36,343 nt of DNA from positions 1-36,343 of the forward strand of contig CAKZOX010000017.1 in NCBI GenBank assembly GCA_937138295.1. Reading direction: 5' to 3'. The translations under genes were made by a program, and so were the position numbers. Positions 1-9,943 of this stretch are shown piece after piece. This stretch comes from an uncultured Campylobacteraceae bacterium. Lineage in GTDB: Bacteria > Campylobacterota > Campylobacteria > Campylobacterales > Arcobacteraceae. Each line of letters starts with the position of its first letter. Positions within the stretch are counted from its first letter, which is position 1. The notes under the pieces were generated by a model. That model had not been told where the DNA came from. It saw only the letters and a list, made by a program, of their open reading frames with translations, and made no database searches.

Positions 1-369
1 GAAAGATTAAGACTTAGAATGAATTGTGATATTGAATCTTTAGAAAATGAAGATGGTAAAGTGAAAGTAAATTTCAATGATGGATATTCTGTATTTTATG
101 ATAGAGTAATTTATGCTATTGGTGGAACTACTCCTGTAGACTTCTTAAAGAGCTGTGGTGTTGAAGTTGATGAAAAAGGTAAGCCAGTGTTTGATGATCA
201 CCATGAAACATCAAATGAGGATGTTTATGTAGCAGGAGACATTGCTATGGTATCAGGTGGTTCTATTGCAATTGCATTAAATCATGGATATCACATCGTA
301 AACAATATCCAAAGAAAAAGAGGTAAAATTTTTGCCTTAACTGAAAAGTTTAATAAAGAAGAAATTTAA
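1..369 (+). CDS. FAD/NAD(P)-dependent oxidoreductase, C-terminal part (cut by window edge)
   Basis: The reading frame is open to base 1, so only the last ~122 codons are present; the first in-window ATG at 19 is probably internal. The visible part has the C-terminal signature of thioredoxin-reductase-like flavoproteins: a VIYAIGG strand followed by TSNEDVYVAGDIA, where the GD motif contacts the FAD ribityl/pyrophosphate in this fold. After that comes a helix-rich tail ending in NKEEI. In this family the enzyme moves electrons between NAD(P)H, FAD and a disulfide or quinone-type acceptor. The catalytic cysteine pair, if there is one, lies outside the window, so the substrate cannot be named. 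The gene is convergent with gyrB, and its stop codon is inside a perfect inverted repeat. Confidence 0.75.
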   Translation, partial: ERLRLRMNCDIESLENEDGKVKVNFNDGYSVFYDRVIYAIGGTTPVDFLKSCGVEVDEKGKPVFDDHHETSNEDVYVAGDIAMVSGGSIAIALNHGYHIVNNIQRKRGKIFALTEKFNKEEI

Positions 370-381
370 TATTTCTTCTTT
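355..381. terminator. Bidirectional hairpin between the oxidoreductase and gyrB
   Basis: There is a perfect 11-bp inverted repeat, AAAGAAGAAAT (355-365) and ATTTCTTCTTT (371-381), with a 5-nt loop. It overlaps the stop codon of the plus-strand oxidoreductase and lies 23 bp beyond the gyrB stop on the other strand. Two convergent genes and a purine/pyrimidine-asymmetric A+T stem fit a shared terminator. The stem has little G+C, so strength is uncertain. Confidence 0.55.
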
Positions 382-403
382 AAAACTTTAAACTTAAAGG
401 ATA

Positions 404-2719
<2,316 letters not shown>

Positions 2720-2739
2720 TTATATTTCCTTTGGAGTTG

Positions 2740-3810
2740 TTATTTTTCTAAAACAATTGGCATTACAATTGTATAAAATTTTTCATCTTCTAAATAGAAT
2801 GGTAAATTAGATTCATTAAATCCTATTTTTACAGATGGATCATTTGTCATACTTAAAAAATCCAATAAGTATTTAGCATTTACAGCTAAATAGAACTCAT
2901 CAGTTATATTTAAATCAACGTCAATTTGTGTTTTAGATTCTGTGTCTTCATCTAATGATTCAAATAAAATACTATTAGGAGAAAATGTAATCTTAATATT
3001 CGAGAATAATGATGTAACTAATTTAATAGATTCAATTAACATACTTTTTGGAAGTGTTAATTCATATTTTAAATTTTTAGGAACTATTCTTTCATAATCA
3101 GGAAATTTTCCATTAATTAGTTTTGTAAAGAATTTCATATTGCTATTTGACACAACTAAATTTGTATCATCATATGAAATAGAGGCATCATCTAAAAATA
3201 GTTTTTGTATTTCTATTATAGCTTTTTTAGGAATAATAAATTGATTCTCATCATTACCCATATTTTCTAAATATGATATTGCTAATCTTCTTGTATCTGT
3301 TGCAACAAAATTTACTTTAGATGATTTAATATCAATTAAAGCACCATTTAATTCATACTTTGGATTATTGTTATCAATAGCAGGAGTAATTTTTTTAATT
3401 GAATTTGTAAAGTTCATTGAAGAAATTTTTAATTCATTTAAATTATTTGATTCATTTAATTTTGGATATTCATCTGCATTATACATAGGTAATTTAAATG
3501 TAGATCTTTTTTGTTTAATAATTAAATTGTTTGAATCTACTTCAAATGTAATTTCTTCAGCTTTTAATCTTTTAATAATTCCTAATAAGTTAGAACCGTT
3601 TACAGTTGCTTTTCCATCAGTACATTCTGAAATTGAATCTATATTTGATTCTAAACCAATTTCATAGTCAGTAGCTTTTAGAGTTAATTGCGAATTAGCA
3701 ACTTCTAAATAAATATGAGAAGTTATTGAACTTGCATCTTTTTTCTCTAAAAAAGGTTGCATTGATGCCACAATATTTTCTATTATGTTTTTTGTAATTA
3801 CAAACCTCAT
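2740..3810 (-). CDS. dnaN: DNA polymerase III sliding clamp (beta subunit)
   Basis: The sliding clamp tethers DNA polymerase III to the template. I place the start at the ATG at 3808-3810, giving a 356-aa protein beginning MRFVITKNIIEN, because AGGAGAAAAA sits directly upstream. The longer open frame (29 more residues) has no ribosome site and runs through DnaA-box-like sequences. The protein shows the three-domain beta-clamp pattern, with typical fragments such as INGKFPDYERIVP in the second domain and a C-terminal YTIVMPIV. It lies between dnaA and gyrB, as in many bacteria. The 156-bp leader upstream contains the second cluster of DnaA-box-like sites, so dnaN expression may respond to DnaA. 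Confidence 0.97.
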   Translation of the reverse strand: MRFVITKNIIENIVASMQPFLEKKDASSITSHIYLEVANSQLTLKATDYEIGLESNIDSISECTDGKATVNGSNLLGIIKRLKAEEITFEVDSNNLIIKQKRSTFKLPMYNADEYPKLNESNNLNELKISSMNFTNSIKKITPAIDNNNPKYELNGALIDIKSSKVNFVATDTRRLAISYLENMGNDENQFIIPKKAIIEIQKLFLDDASISYDDTNLVVSNSNMKFFTKLINGKFPDYERIVPKNLKYELTLPKSMLIESIKLVTSLFSNIKITFSPNSILFESLDEDTESKTQIDVDLNITDEFYLAVNAKYLLDFLSMTNDPSVKIGFNESNLPFYLEDEKFYTIVMPIVLEK

Positions 3811-3966
3811 TTTTTCTCCTAATATATTTATATTTTTAGTAAAAGTAGTAGTTAATGTGAAAAGATGAAAATACTTTACAAAGTACTGTATAATCAATAC
3901 TTAAAGGGATGATTACATTTATACAAATATTCACACCTTTTCACATTTTATGTTAAAACTTTTTTA
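3811..3966. other. Candidate oriC2: dnaA-dnaN spacer with DnaA-box-like sites
   Basis: The 156-bp spacer holds three 9-mers with the core TTCACA or its complement: TGTGAAAAG (3856-3864), ATATTCACA (3927-3935) and CTTTTCACA (3937-3945). The last two are only 10 bp apart in the same orientation. A short palindrome TACTTT-AC-AAAGTA lies at 3872-3885. In Helicobacter pylori the origin is bipartite, with box clusters on both sides of dnaA, and this arrangement has the same layout. The spacer also must contain the dnaN promoter or leader. The assignment as an origin half is inferred from box density and position. Confidence 0.55.
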
Positions 3967-5316
3967 CTAATAATCCTTATTTATGATTTTATTTTTTAAA
4001 TTTTCGATGATAATTTTAAAGTTTTCATCTTTTTCCATAAGTTCATTTGCTTTCTTAATATTATGTGAAATTGAACTGTGATCTTTCATACCTAAAAACT
4101 TTGCAATATCAGGCATTGAGTTATGTGTTAACTCCCTTGCTAGATAAATAACTACTCTTCTTGCATTTGCAACTGTTGCTGTTCTTTTTTTAGATTTAAT
4201 ATCACTTGGTTTAATATTCAATTGATTAGCAACAATATTAATTACATCTGGTAATTTTATATTTTCTTTTGTTTCTTTAATTTGTTCTTTTAACAGGTTT
4301 TGTACCATTTCTAGGTTAATCTCTTGATTTAATAAAGAAGCACTTGCATTAATTCTAATTAAAACACCTTCTAATTCTCTAATAGAACTATCAAGATTTG
4401 AAGCGATATAATTAACAATATCTCTACTTAAATTAATTCCATTTAATTCTGATTTTTTTTCAATAATTGCAATTTTTGTTTCAAGACCTGGAATTTGTAT
4501 ATCAGCTGTTAAACCCCATTCAAACCTTGTTTTAAGCCTATCAACTAAGCTAGCAATTTGAGATGGTAGTCTATCACTTGTCATTACAATTTGTTTTTTT
4601 GAATTGTGCAATTCATTAAATGTATGGAAGAATTCTTCTTGAGTTTGTTCTTTTCCACTTAAAAATTGAACATCATCAATTAAAAGTAGGTCACATTCTC
4701 TATATTTACTTCTAAAGTGTTCCATATTTTTATTTTTAATTGAAAATGTAAAGTCATTCATAAATTGTTCAATTGTTACATATATTACAGTTTTATTATG
4801 TTCAACTGCTTCATTACCAATAGCCTGAAGTAAGTGTGTTTTACCAAGTCCAGTTCCTCCATATATAAATAAAGGATTATACTGAATACCTGGTTTTTTC
4901 GAAACAGCCATAGCTGCATTATAAGACATTTGGTTAGAGGGTCCAACTACAAATGATTCAAATGTATAAGAGGGATTTAAAATAGTACTTTCAGCTGTAT
5001 GATTTTTAACTTGTTCTTGAATAATCTCTTTTTTTGTTTTCTTTTCACCAGAGATTTTGATTTCGATGTTTGGCTTTGTACCGTCGAATTTTTCAAAGCA
5101 TTCTTGTATAAGTTTAGAGTATTTTGATTTCACCCATGAAGCTATATATTTATTTGGTGCTTCAAATATTGCAATATTATCGTCACTAGATATTTTTTTG
5201 TAAACTAATTGTTTTAAATATCTTTGATAATCTTGTGGTGATGCTTCTTTTTCTATTACAGACAAAAAATCTTTACTAGTCATTGTTAAATCAAACTCTT
5301 TATTTCTATATTTCAT
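3967..5316 (-). CDS. dnaA: Chromosomal replication initiator protein DnaA
   Basis: This AAA+ initiator binds DnaA boxes and melts the origin. In the 449-aa protein, domain I/II spans ~1-110. The AAA+ core has Walker A GGTGLGKTHLLQ and Walker B LLLIDDVQFL. The C-terminal domain IV carries the DnaA signature MKDHSSISHNIKKA, the box-reading helix region. Start choice is not certain. The ATG at 5314-5316 has no clear ribosome site, and a second ATG 11 codons in (5281-5283, MTSKDFLSVIEKE) matches where many DnaA proteins begin but has AAAGAG too far upstream. It is the first gene left of the six-box cluster and is transcribed away from it. Confidence 0.97.
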   Translation of the reverse strand: MKYRNKEFDLTMTSKDFLSVIEKEASPQDYQRYLKQLVYKKISSDDNIAIFEAPNKYIASWVKSKYSKLIQECFEKFDGTKPNIEIKISGEKKTKKEIIQEQVKNHTAESTILNPSYTFESFVVGPSNQMSYNAAMAVSKKPGIQYNPLFIYGGTGLGKTHLLQAIGNEAVEHNKTVIYVTIEQFMNDFTFSIKNKNMEHFRSKYRECDLLLIDDVQFLSGKEQTQEEFFHTFNELHNSKKQIVMTSDRLPSQIASLVDRLKTRFEWGLTADIQIPGLETKIAIIEKKSELNGINLSRDIVNYIASNLDSSIRELEGVLIRINASASLLNQEINLEMVQNLLKEQIKETKENIKLPDVINIVANQLNIKPSDIKSKKRTATVANARRVVIYLARELTHNSMPDIAKFLGMKDHSSISHNIKKANELMEKDENFKIIIENLKNKIINKDY

Positions 5317-5468
5317 TTATTATAGCTAAAAATTATTAAATTAACTGTTTAGATATGTGAATAAACTGTGAATACTTTTGTGAATTAAGTGAATATTTAT
5401 TAAAAAAACATGATTTTTTGGTTATTCTTTCATGTGAATAAAAATAATACTAGTAAAGTGAATAGTTG
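5317..5468. other. Candidate chromosomal origin oriC1: six DnaA-box-like sites
   Basis: The dnaA-ruvC gap holds six 9-mers in the same orientation: TGTGAATAA (5356-5364), TGTGAATAC (5367-5375), TGTGAATTA (5379-5387), AGTGAATAT (5388-5396), TGTGAATAA (5433-5441) and AGTGAATAG (5457-5465). The minus-strand consensus is TTATTCACA, one base from the E. coli box TTATCCACA and sharing the TTCACA core of the H. pylori box. The first four start 11, 12 and 9 bp apart, close to one helical turn. An A+T-rich stretch at 5397-5432, including AAAAAA-aCATGa-TTTTTT, separates them from the last two and is a candidate unwinding element. The divergent dnaA and ruvC promoters must also lie here. Confidence 0.85.
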
Positions 5469-5936
5469 ATGAAAATTTTAGGAATAGATCCAGGAACTAG
5501 AAATTGCGGTTATGCAATACTAGAAAAAAACGGTAGAGAACTAAAACTTATTGAAGCTGGATTGATAAAAATTAAAACTAAAATTTTGCAAGAGCAGATT
5601 GTTGAAATGACAGAGGGTATTGATTTAATTTTTAAAAATCATATCATTGATGAGGTTTCAATTGAAGATATGTTTTATGCTTTTAATCCAAAAACAGTAA
5701 TTAAACTTGCACAATTTAGAGGTGCAATTAGTTTGAAAATCCTTCAAGTAGCCGGTAATTTTAGTGAATATACGCCACTACAAGTAAAGCAAGCTGTTAC
5801 AGGTAATGGAAAAGCAGATAAAACACAAGTTGCTTTTATGGTTAAAAGACTTTTAGGAATTAAAAAAGAGATAAAACCACTTGATATTACAGATGCAATT
5901 GCAATAGCTATTACACATGCTCAAAGATTAAAATAA
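5469..5936 (+). CDS. ruvC: Holliday junction resolvase RuvC
   Basis: This endonuclease cuts Holliday junctions at the RuvAB complex during recombinational repair. I use the ATG at 5469 (155 aa, [18 protein letters not shown]), because the codon before it is a TTG that only adds one residue. The N-terminal DPGT strand supplies the first catalytic Asp. [15 protein letters not shown] supplies the catalytic Glu and the junction-binding loop. The C-terminal [13 protein letters not shown] carries the last acidic residues. The length is normal for the family. The gene is the first to the right of oriC1, with the last DnaA-like box ending four bases before the start codon, and purN follows after 8 bp. 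Confidence 0.96.
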   Translation: MKILGIDPGTRNCGYAILEKNGRELKLIEAGLIKIKTKILQEQIVEMTEGIDLIFKNHIIDEVSIEDMFYAFNPKTVIKLAQFRGAISLKILQVAGNFSEYTPLQVKQAVTGNGKADKTQVAFMVKRLLGIKKEIKPLDITDAIAIAITHAQRLK

Positions 5937-5944
5937 GGTAAATA

Positions 5945-6523
5945 ATGAAAAAAATTGGTATTTTAGCATCACATAATGGAAGTGGTTTTGAAAATATTAA
6001 AAAAGCATGTAATAATGGAACTTTAAATGCAGATGTTGTCTGTATAATAACAAATAATTCAAATGCAGGTGTATTAGAAAAAGCTAAAGAATATGATGTT
6101 CCATCATTTGTAATCAATTCTAAAATATATCCAAATATAAATTTAGATGAAAAAATTGCAAAGCAATTTTTACAATACAATTGTGATTATATATTTTGTT
6201 CAGGGTATATGAAAATGATAAGTATTGATTTATTGAAATACTTTGAAAATAAAATTGTAAACACTCATCCTGCATTATTGCCATCTATTTATGGTGGAAA
6301 AGGAATGTATGGAAGATTTGTTCATGAGGCTGTAATTAAAAATAAAGAGAAACAATCTGGAGTTACAATACATTTTGTAAATGAAGTTTATGATGATGGT
6401 GAAATTATTTTAACAAAAAGTTTAGATTTAGATGAAAATGAAACAGTAGAATCATTAGAAAGTAGAATAAAAAATCTTGAATCTAAAGCTATCATAGAAG
6501 CCTTTGAAAAACTTCTAAAATAG
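5945..6523 (+). CDS. purN: Phosphoribosylglycinamide formyltransferase
   Basis: PurN transfers a formyl group from 10-formyl-THF to glycinamide ribonucleotide in purine synthesis. The 192-aa protein has the N-terminal ILASHNGSGFENI phosphate-binding loop. It also has the formyl-THF/catalytic segment with VNTHPALLPSIYGGKGMYG, in which His is catalytic, and SGVTIHFVNEVYDDGEII with the catalytic Asp. AAGG lies just upstream of the ATG, and the gap from the ruvC stop is 8 bp, so the two are probably cotranscribed. A strong convergent hairpin follows. Confidence 0.95.
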   Translation: MKKIGILASHNGSGFENIKKACNNGTLNADVVCIITNNSNAGVLEKAKEYDVPSFVINSKIYPNINLDEKIAKQFLQYNCDYIFCSGYMKMISIDLLKYFENKIVNTHPALLPSIYGGKGMYGRFVHEAVIKNKEKQSGVTIHFVNEVYDDGEIILTKSLDLDENETVESLESRIKNLESKAIIEAFEKLLK

Positions 6524-6530
6524 AATTAAA

Positions 6531-6554
6531 AACTAATGGCAAAAGCCATTAGTT
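6531..6554. terminator. Bidirectional terminator after purN
   Basis: A perfect 10-bp stem AACTAATGGC / GCCATTAGTT with an AAAA loop lies between the convergent stops of purN and the periplasmic protein gene. On the minus strand the stem is followed directly by a T-rich tract (GTTTTTAATTC), and on the plus strand by AGTTATTTAAT. The stem is the most GC-containing hairpin seen in the window, and it is well placed to end both transcripts. Confidence 0.85.
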
Positions 6555-6556
6555 AG

Positions 6557-7009
6557 TTATTTAATATAAGCTGCTAACTCTTCTTTAGTAGTTATATATT
6601 TTACTTCTTTTACAAGTTGATCTTCTACTTCATAAATAGTAATTTTATCTTCTTGCATTAAAAATTTATCTTTATTAGTATCATCTAATAATAAGATTTT
6701 AAATGGATATTTTTTCATTTTTGGTAATGCAAAAAACTTTGTAATAAGTGAAGGCATACCTGAAATATCAGCTATATAAACTGCATTATTTTTAGATAAT
6801 GAATCACCTTCAATACTTAATAAGTAATCTTTAATTGTATCACTTGCATCTTTGTTTCCAGCAACTATAATAGTCTTAGTAGATGATGGTATGATTTGAG
6901 CTTTTTCAAACTGATCATTTATTGAAAAAGTTGGAATTTTTTCTCCAGTGTTTAATTGAGCTGCAATTGAATATACAGCTAACGATAAAATTAATAATAA
7001 TTTTTTCAT
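6557..7009 (-). CDS. Cysteine-free periplasmic protein, thioredoxin-fold-like (paralogue of 32936-33388)
   Basis: The function is not recognised with confidence. The 150-aa product has a signal peptide (MKKLLLILSLAVYSIAA). It then has a GEKIPTFSIND opening like that of AhpC/TSA and YtfJ-type thioredoxin-fold proteins, a strand-helix pattern, and the block ISGMPSLITKFFALPKM. It contains no cysteine, so it cannot act as a thiol oxidoreductase. Homologues in this phylum tend to carry misleading dehydrogenase-like names. The ATG has AGGAGA upstream. The gene stands alone between the purN terminator and the UPF0126 gene. A paralogue of the same length, with the same ISGMPS.ITK.FALPKM block, occurs at 32936-33388. 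Confidence 0.75.
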   Translation of the reverse strand: MKKLLLILSLAVYSIAAQLNTGEKIPTFSINDQFEKAQIIPSSTKTIIVAGNKDASDTIKDYLLSIEGDSLSKNNAVYIADISGMPSLITKFFALPKMKKYPFKILLLDDTNKDKFLMQEDKITIYEVEDQLVKEVKYITTKEELAAYIK

Positions 7010-7081
7010 AAATTCTCCTAAATAAAATTAGAAGATTGTATCAAGACAAGGTAAATGGAATATTAATTCTATTTTTATAAT

Positions 7082-7693
7082 TTATTTAGAAAGAGTTGGT
7101 AAGTGCCAATTTTTATAATAAGCAAGAAGTCTTAGAGCAACACCACAAACAAAAACAATAGTTAAACTAAATAATGACCTCATATCAAAGCTATCAAGTA
7201 TAAAAACTGTTAAACCAACTATTAATGCAACGGTTGCATAAAATTCAGATACTAAAATAGCAGGTACTTTATTTATTAAAATATCTCTTATTGTTCCTCC
7301 CCCAACTGCTGTTAAGAAAGCTAAGATTAATACACCTAGAAAATTAAATTCATTTTCAATGGCAATAATTGAACCAGTTATTGCAAATGACACTAAACCT
7401 ATCGCATCAGAAACTATAAAAGCAGTTTTACTTTCAAAGTCATCAATTTTGTGTAATTTAAATAATAGTGATATTAAAACTGTAGCAATTACAAGAATAA
7501 CGGGTAAAGTATGTGTAAATATGAAAGGAGTTTTATTAGCAAGTACGTCTCTAATCATACCACCACCTAATGCTGTTAAAAAGGCAGCAATAAAAATTCC
7601 TAAGATATCAAGTTTGTAGTGAACAGCAATTAAAAATCCACTGGCTGCAAAGCAAATTATTCCAATCATATCTGCGATTTCTAATGGTGTCAA
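7082..7693 (-). CDS. UPF0126/TRIC-family inner membrane protein
   Basis: The 203-aa polytopic membrane protein is built from two repeats of about 90 residues, each carrying the family hallmark GGG[MT]IRD (LTALGGGMIRDVL in the first, LTAVGGGTIRDIL in the second) preceded by a hydrophobic helix pair. This is the YadS/YicG (UPF0126, bacterial TRIC-like) architecture with about seven membrane segments; related proteins are proposed to be trimeric cation channels or small-molecule transporters. The start is TTG (7691-7693) with AAGGA six bases upstream. The next Met would remove the first residues of the first helix. A TATAAT at 7724-7729 on the minus strand could be its -10 element. Confidence 0.88.
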   Translation of the reverse strand: MTPLEIADMIGIICFAASGFLIAVHYKLDILGIFIAAFLTALGGGMIRDVLANKTPFIFTHTLPVILVIATVLISLLFKLHKIDDFESKTAFIVSDAIGLVSFAITGSIIAIENEFNFLGVLILAFLTAVGGGTIRDILINKVPAILVSEFYATVALIVGLTVFILDSFDMRSLFSLTIVFVCGVALRLLAYYKNWHLPTLSK

Positions 7694-7892
7694 TACTATT
7701 CCTTAATTTTAAATCAATTACACATTATACATAAATTTTTATAAGTGTTATTATACCTTACATCTTTTAATTGGAAAATATTTTTCAAAATTAAATACAA
7801 CAAAATTATTAAAGATTTATTTTTTTAACTAATATACTTTAGTGTAATAAATAAAATATAAATATGTTAAAATAATAAGAAAGGAGTCTAGA
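7694..7892. promoter_or_regulatory. Divergent promoter region, UPF0126 gene / unknown secreted protein
   Basis: This 199-bp very A+T-rich gap separates two divergent genes. On the minus strand TATAAT (7724-7729) lies 31 bp upstream of the TTG start, a good -10 position for a short leader. No -35 consensus is visible, which is usual for sigma-70 promoters in Campylobacterota. On the plus strand there are several -10-like AT blocks between 7836 and 7875 without a single best choice, followed by the ribosome site AAGGAG at 7881-7886. I see no ORF, repeat or structured RNA here. Confidence 0.4.
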
Positions 7893-8648
7893 TTGATAAA
7901 ATTACTTTTTGTAGTATTATTTATTACGAATTTAGTTGCTAATACAAATATAAATGCAAATGATAAAACGAAACAATTCATTGAAGGTGAATGGTATCTT
8001 AATCTTAATCGTACACTTGATGATGCGGAATATGATGAGGGTCACTATATCTTTAAACTAAAAGAGTTTAAATTATTTTTTGACAATAAGTTTAAAGGTG
8101 TAGATATTAGTGGAATAAACCATATCTTAAATGATAGGAATTATGATATTAAAATCAAATCTAATAAACAAGTTGTAATTGATATTACTCCAACATCAAC
8201 AAAATTAAAAAGTTTAATTACTCAAGAACCACTTTTTAATTATCAACAAAAGAAAATAATTTTAAAAAAATATAAGAACTATTTATTAGCAAAATATAGA
8301 CCAAACAAAGATTCAGGTGAGTTAAAATTATACTTTTCAAAAGTAGGTGAAACTTATAAAAAAAGAAAAGAGTTTAAAATTAAATATAATAAACTTTATG
8401 AAAATATTGACAATACAATAGATAAAGATCTTCAATATGTAATGTTTTACAAAGACAAAAAAGTTAGTTTTAGTGATAAACCATTTACTGCTAAAGATAA
8501 TCTTCCTAAATTATCATTTGAAAATGGATCATCTAAAAAAATATTTATTAATAATGGTGACTATAATGTAGTTTTAGCTAGTAAAATGTTTAGATTATAT
8601 AAAAAAGATGAGAATGGTAAAAAACATTATTTTAAACCTTCTAATTAG
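7893..8648 (+). CDS. Secreted protein of unknown function
   Basis: I do not recognise a family. The 251-aa product starts with TTG, six bases after a strong AAGGAG, and has an N-terminal signal peptide (MIKLLFVVLFITNLVANTNINA). The mature part is Lys-rich and predicted to be largely beta-stranded, beginning with a GEWYLNLNRTLDD segment reminiscent of small extracytoplasmic beta-sandwich or lipocalin-like proteins that open with a G-W motif. There are no cysteines and no lipobox. It is monocistronic, with its own divergent promoter region on the left and a convergent hairpin with the REC-GGDEF gene on the right. It is probably periplasmic; its role is unknown. Confidence 0.7.
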   Translation: MIKLLFVVLFITNLVANTNINANDKTKQFIEGEWYLNLNRTLDDAEYDEGHYIFKLKEFKLFFDNKFKGVDISGINHILNDRNYDIKIKSNKQVVIDITPTSTKLKSLITQEPLFNYQQKKIILKKYKNYLLAKYRPNKDSGELKLYFSKVGETYKKRKEFKIKYNKLYENIDNTIDKDLQYVMFYKDKKVSFSDKPFTAKDNLPKLSFENGSSKKIFINNGDYNVVLASKMFRLYKKDENGKKHYFKPSN

Positions 8649-8658
8649 CAGAGTATTT

Positions 8659-8692
8659 ATAGAATAGAATTATTTTATAATTTCTATTCTAT
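8659..8692. terminator. Convergent terminator at the end of the Tad/HK/DGC operon
   Basis: An 11-bp perfect inverted repeat, ATAGAATAGAA (8659-8669) and TTCTATTCTAT (8682-8692), is separated by a 12-nt A+T loop. It overlaps the stop codon of the minus-strand REC-GGDEF gene and follows the plus-strand secreted-protein gene by 10 bp. It is the first hairpin seen downstream of the whole Tad operon, so it is the likely end of that transcript. The low GC makes its strength uncertain. Confidence 0.55.
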
Positions 8693-9941
8693 TTCTACCA
8701 TTTTCTTTTGCTTTATATAGAGCTTTATCTGCTCTAGCTAATAGTTTTTTTGAGGTATCTTCTTTTTTAAATTCAGTAATACCAAAACTACAAGTTAAAG
8801 TAAGATCATCTTTAAATTTATGATTTTGAATAAGATTTTTAAGATGTTTTGTAGCTAAAAGGGCATTTTCAATATCTGTATTAGTTAGGACTAAAACAAA
8901 CTCTTCTCCTCCCCATCTAGCTGAAATATCAGTTTTTCTACTATTATCTTGAATGATTTTAGCAAGTTCCTTTAAAACCTCATCACCTATTTGGTGACCG
9001 TATGAATCATTGAAGTTTTTAAAGTGGTCAATATCAAAAAAAATCAAGCAAAACTTTAAGTTGTATCTTTTTGCTGTTTCAATCTCTTTTTTTATTTCTT
9101 GATTAAAATAGGCTCTATTATTTAGTTTAGTTAATTCATCAAAAAATGCTCTTTTTAATAGTTTTTTATTTTCTAAAACAATACTTGTAATTTCTGTAAA
9201 TTGTATTATTTTATTAGAGCTTATATTGCTATGTTTTACATCTAATAAAAAAGATTTAGGTATCATTTTATTGATATCTAACATAACCACAATCCTTTCT
9301 TTTTCATTCATATTTTCTATTTTATCTATCCAAGAATCATCTTGAATATTTTCTTCATAAAAATAATCACTCTTTAAAAACAAGTCCCCTATGAAGTTAT
9401 GTTTTTCTTGAAACTCATTTAAATGAGTTATTTGAAAGAAATCTAAAGCATTATTGTTCATAAAAATAATGTCTTTATTTTCATTTACTACTATTAATAG
9501 ACCTTCTAAGATTGTAGCTATTTCATTTATAAGTTCAGTTTGTTTTTTTACTAAATTATTTAAATTAAGTTGATTAGATAAGTGCTCAATTTTTTGTTTT
9601 AATTTTGGTAAGTTTATAGGCTTTAATAAGTAATCATTAATTGATAATTCAATAGCTTTGATAAAATAATCGCTATCACTAAATGCAGTTGTAAAAATAA
9701 TATATTGTTCTTCATTTATTTTTTTTATATTTTCAGCCATTTCTATACCATTCATAATAGGCATTTTTATATCTGAAATTACAATATCAGGTTTATATTG
9801 TTTATAAATTTCTAAACCTTCTTGTCCATTTGAAGCAAGATAAAACTCTTTTGAAAATCTTTTTAAAAATGTTTTAATTACATCTCTAATACCTTCTTCA
9901 TCATCAACAAATAGAATAGTTGGTTTTATATTATTATTCAT
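8670..9941 (-). CDS. Response regulator diguanylate cyclase (REC-PAS-like-GGDEF)
   Basis: This is a predicted c-di-GMP synthase switched by phosphorylation. Residues ~7-125 form a receiver domain (ILFVDDEEGIRD, phospho-acceptor Asp in IVISDIKMP, and the K in LLKPINL). Residues ~135-245 are PAS-like (EIATILEGLLIVVNENKDII). The remainder is a GGDEF domain starting FDELTKLNNRAYF, with the active-site loop RWGGEEFVLVL. An inhibitory-site motif RKTD lies five residues before GGEEF, so product inhibition is likely intact. It starts 2 bp after the stop of the large sensor kinase upstream, its obvious partner. Both genes follow the Tad operon with no clear break, linking c-di-GMP to the pilus. Confidence 0.93.
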   Translation of the reverse strand: MNNNIKPTILFVDDEEGIRDVIKTFLKRFSKEFYLASNGQEGLEIYKQYKPDIVISDIKMPIMNGIEMAENIKKINEEQYIIFTTAFSDSDYFIKAIELSINDYLLKPINLPKLKQKIEHLSNQLNLNNLVKKQTELINEIATILEGLLIVVNENKDIIFMNNNALDFFQITHLNEFQEKHNFIGDLFLKSDYFYEENIQDDSWIDKIENMNEKERIVVMLDINKMIPKSFLLDVKHSNISSNKIIQFTEITSIVLENKKLLKRAFFDELTKLNNRAYFNQEIKKEIETAKRYNLKFCLIFFDIDHFKNFNDSYGHQIGDEVLKELAKIIQDNSRKTDISARWGGEEFVLVLTNTDIENALLATKHLKNLIQNHKFKDDLTLTCSFGITEFKKEDTSKKLLARADKALYKAKENGRNRIEIIK

Positions 9942-9943
9942 TG

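Noticed and set aside
3368..3667. Open frame of 99 codons on the plus strand
   Set aside because: It lies entirely opposite dnaN, has no ribosome site, and its composition is that of an antisense shadow.
3811..3897. 29-residue N-terminal extension of dnaN
   Set aside because: The extension has no ribosome site and contains a DnaA-box-like site. AGGAG directly precedes the internal ATG at 3810, which gives the usual protein length.
5911..6180. Minus-strand frame opposite purN
   Set aside because: It overlaps ruvC and purN antisense and has no motifs; purN is unmistakable.
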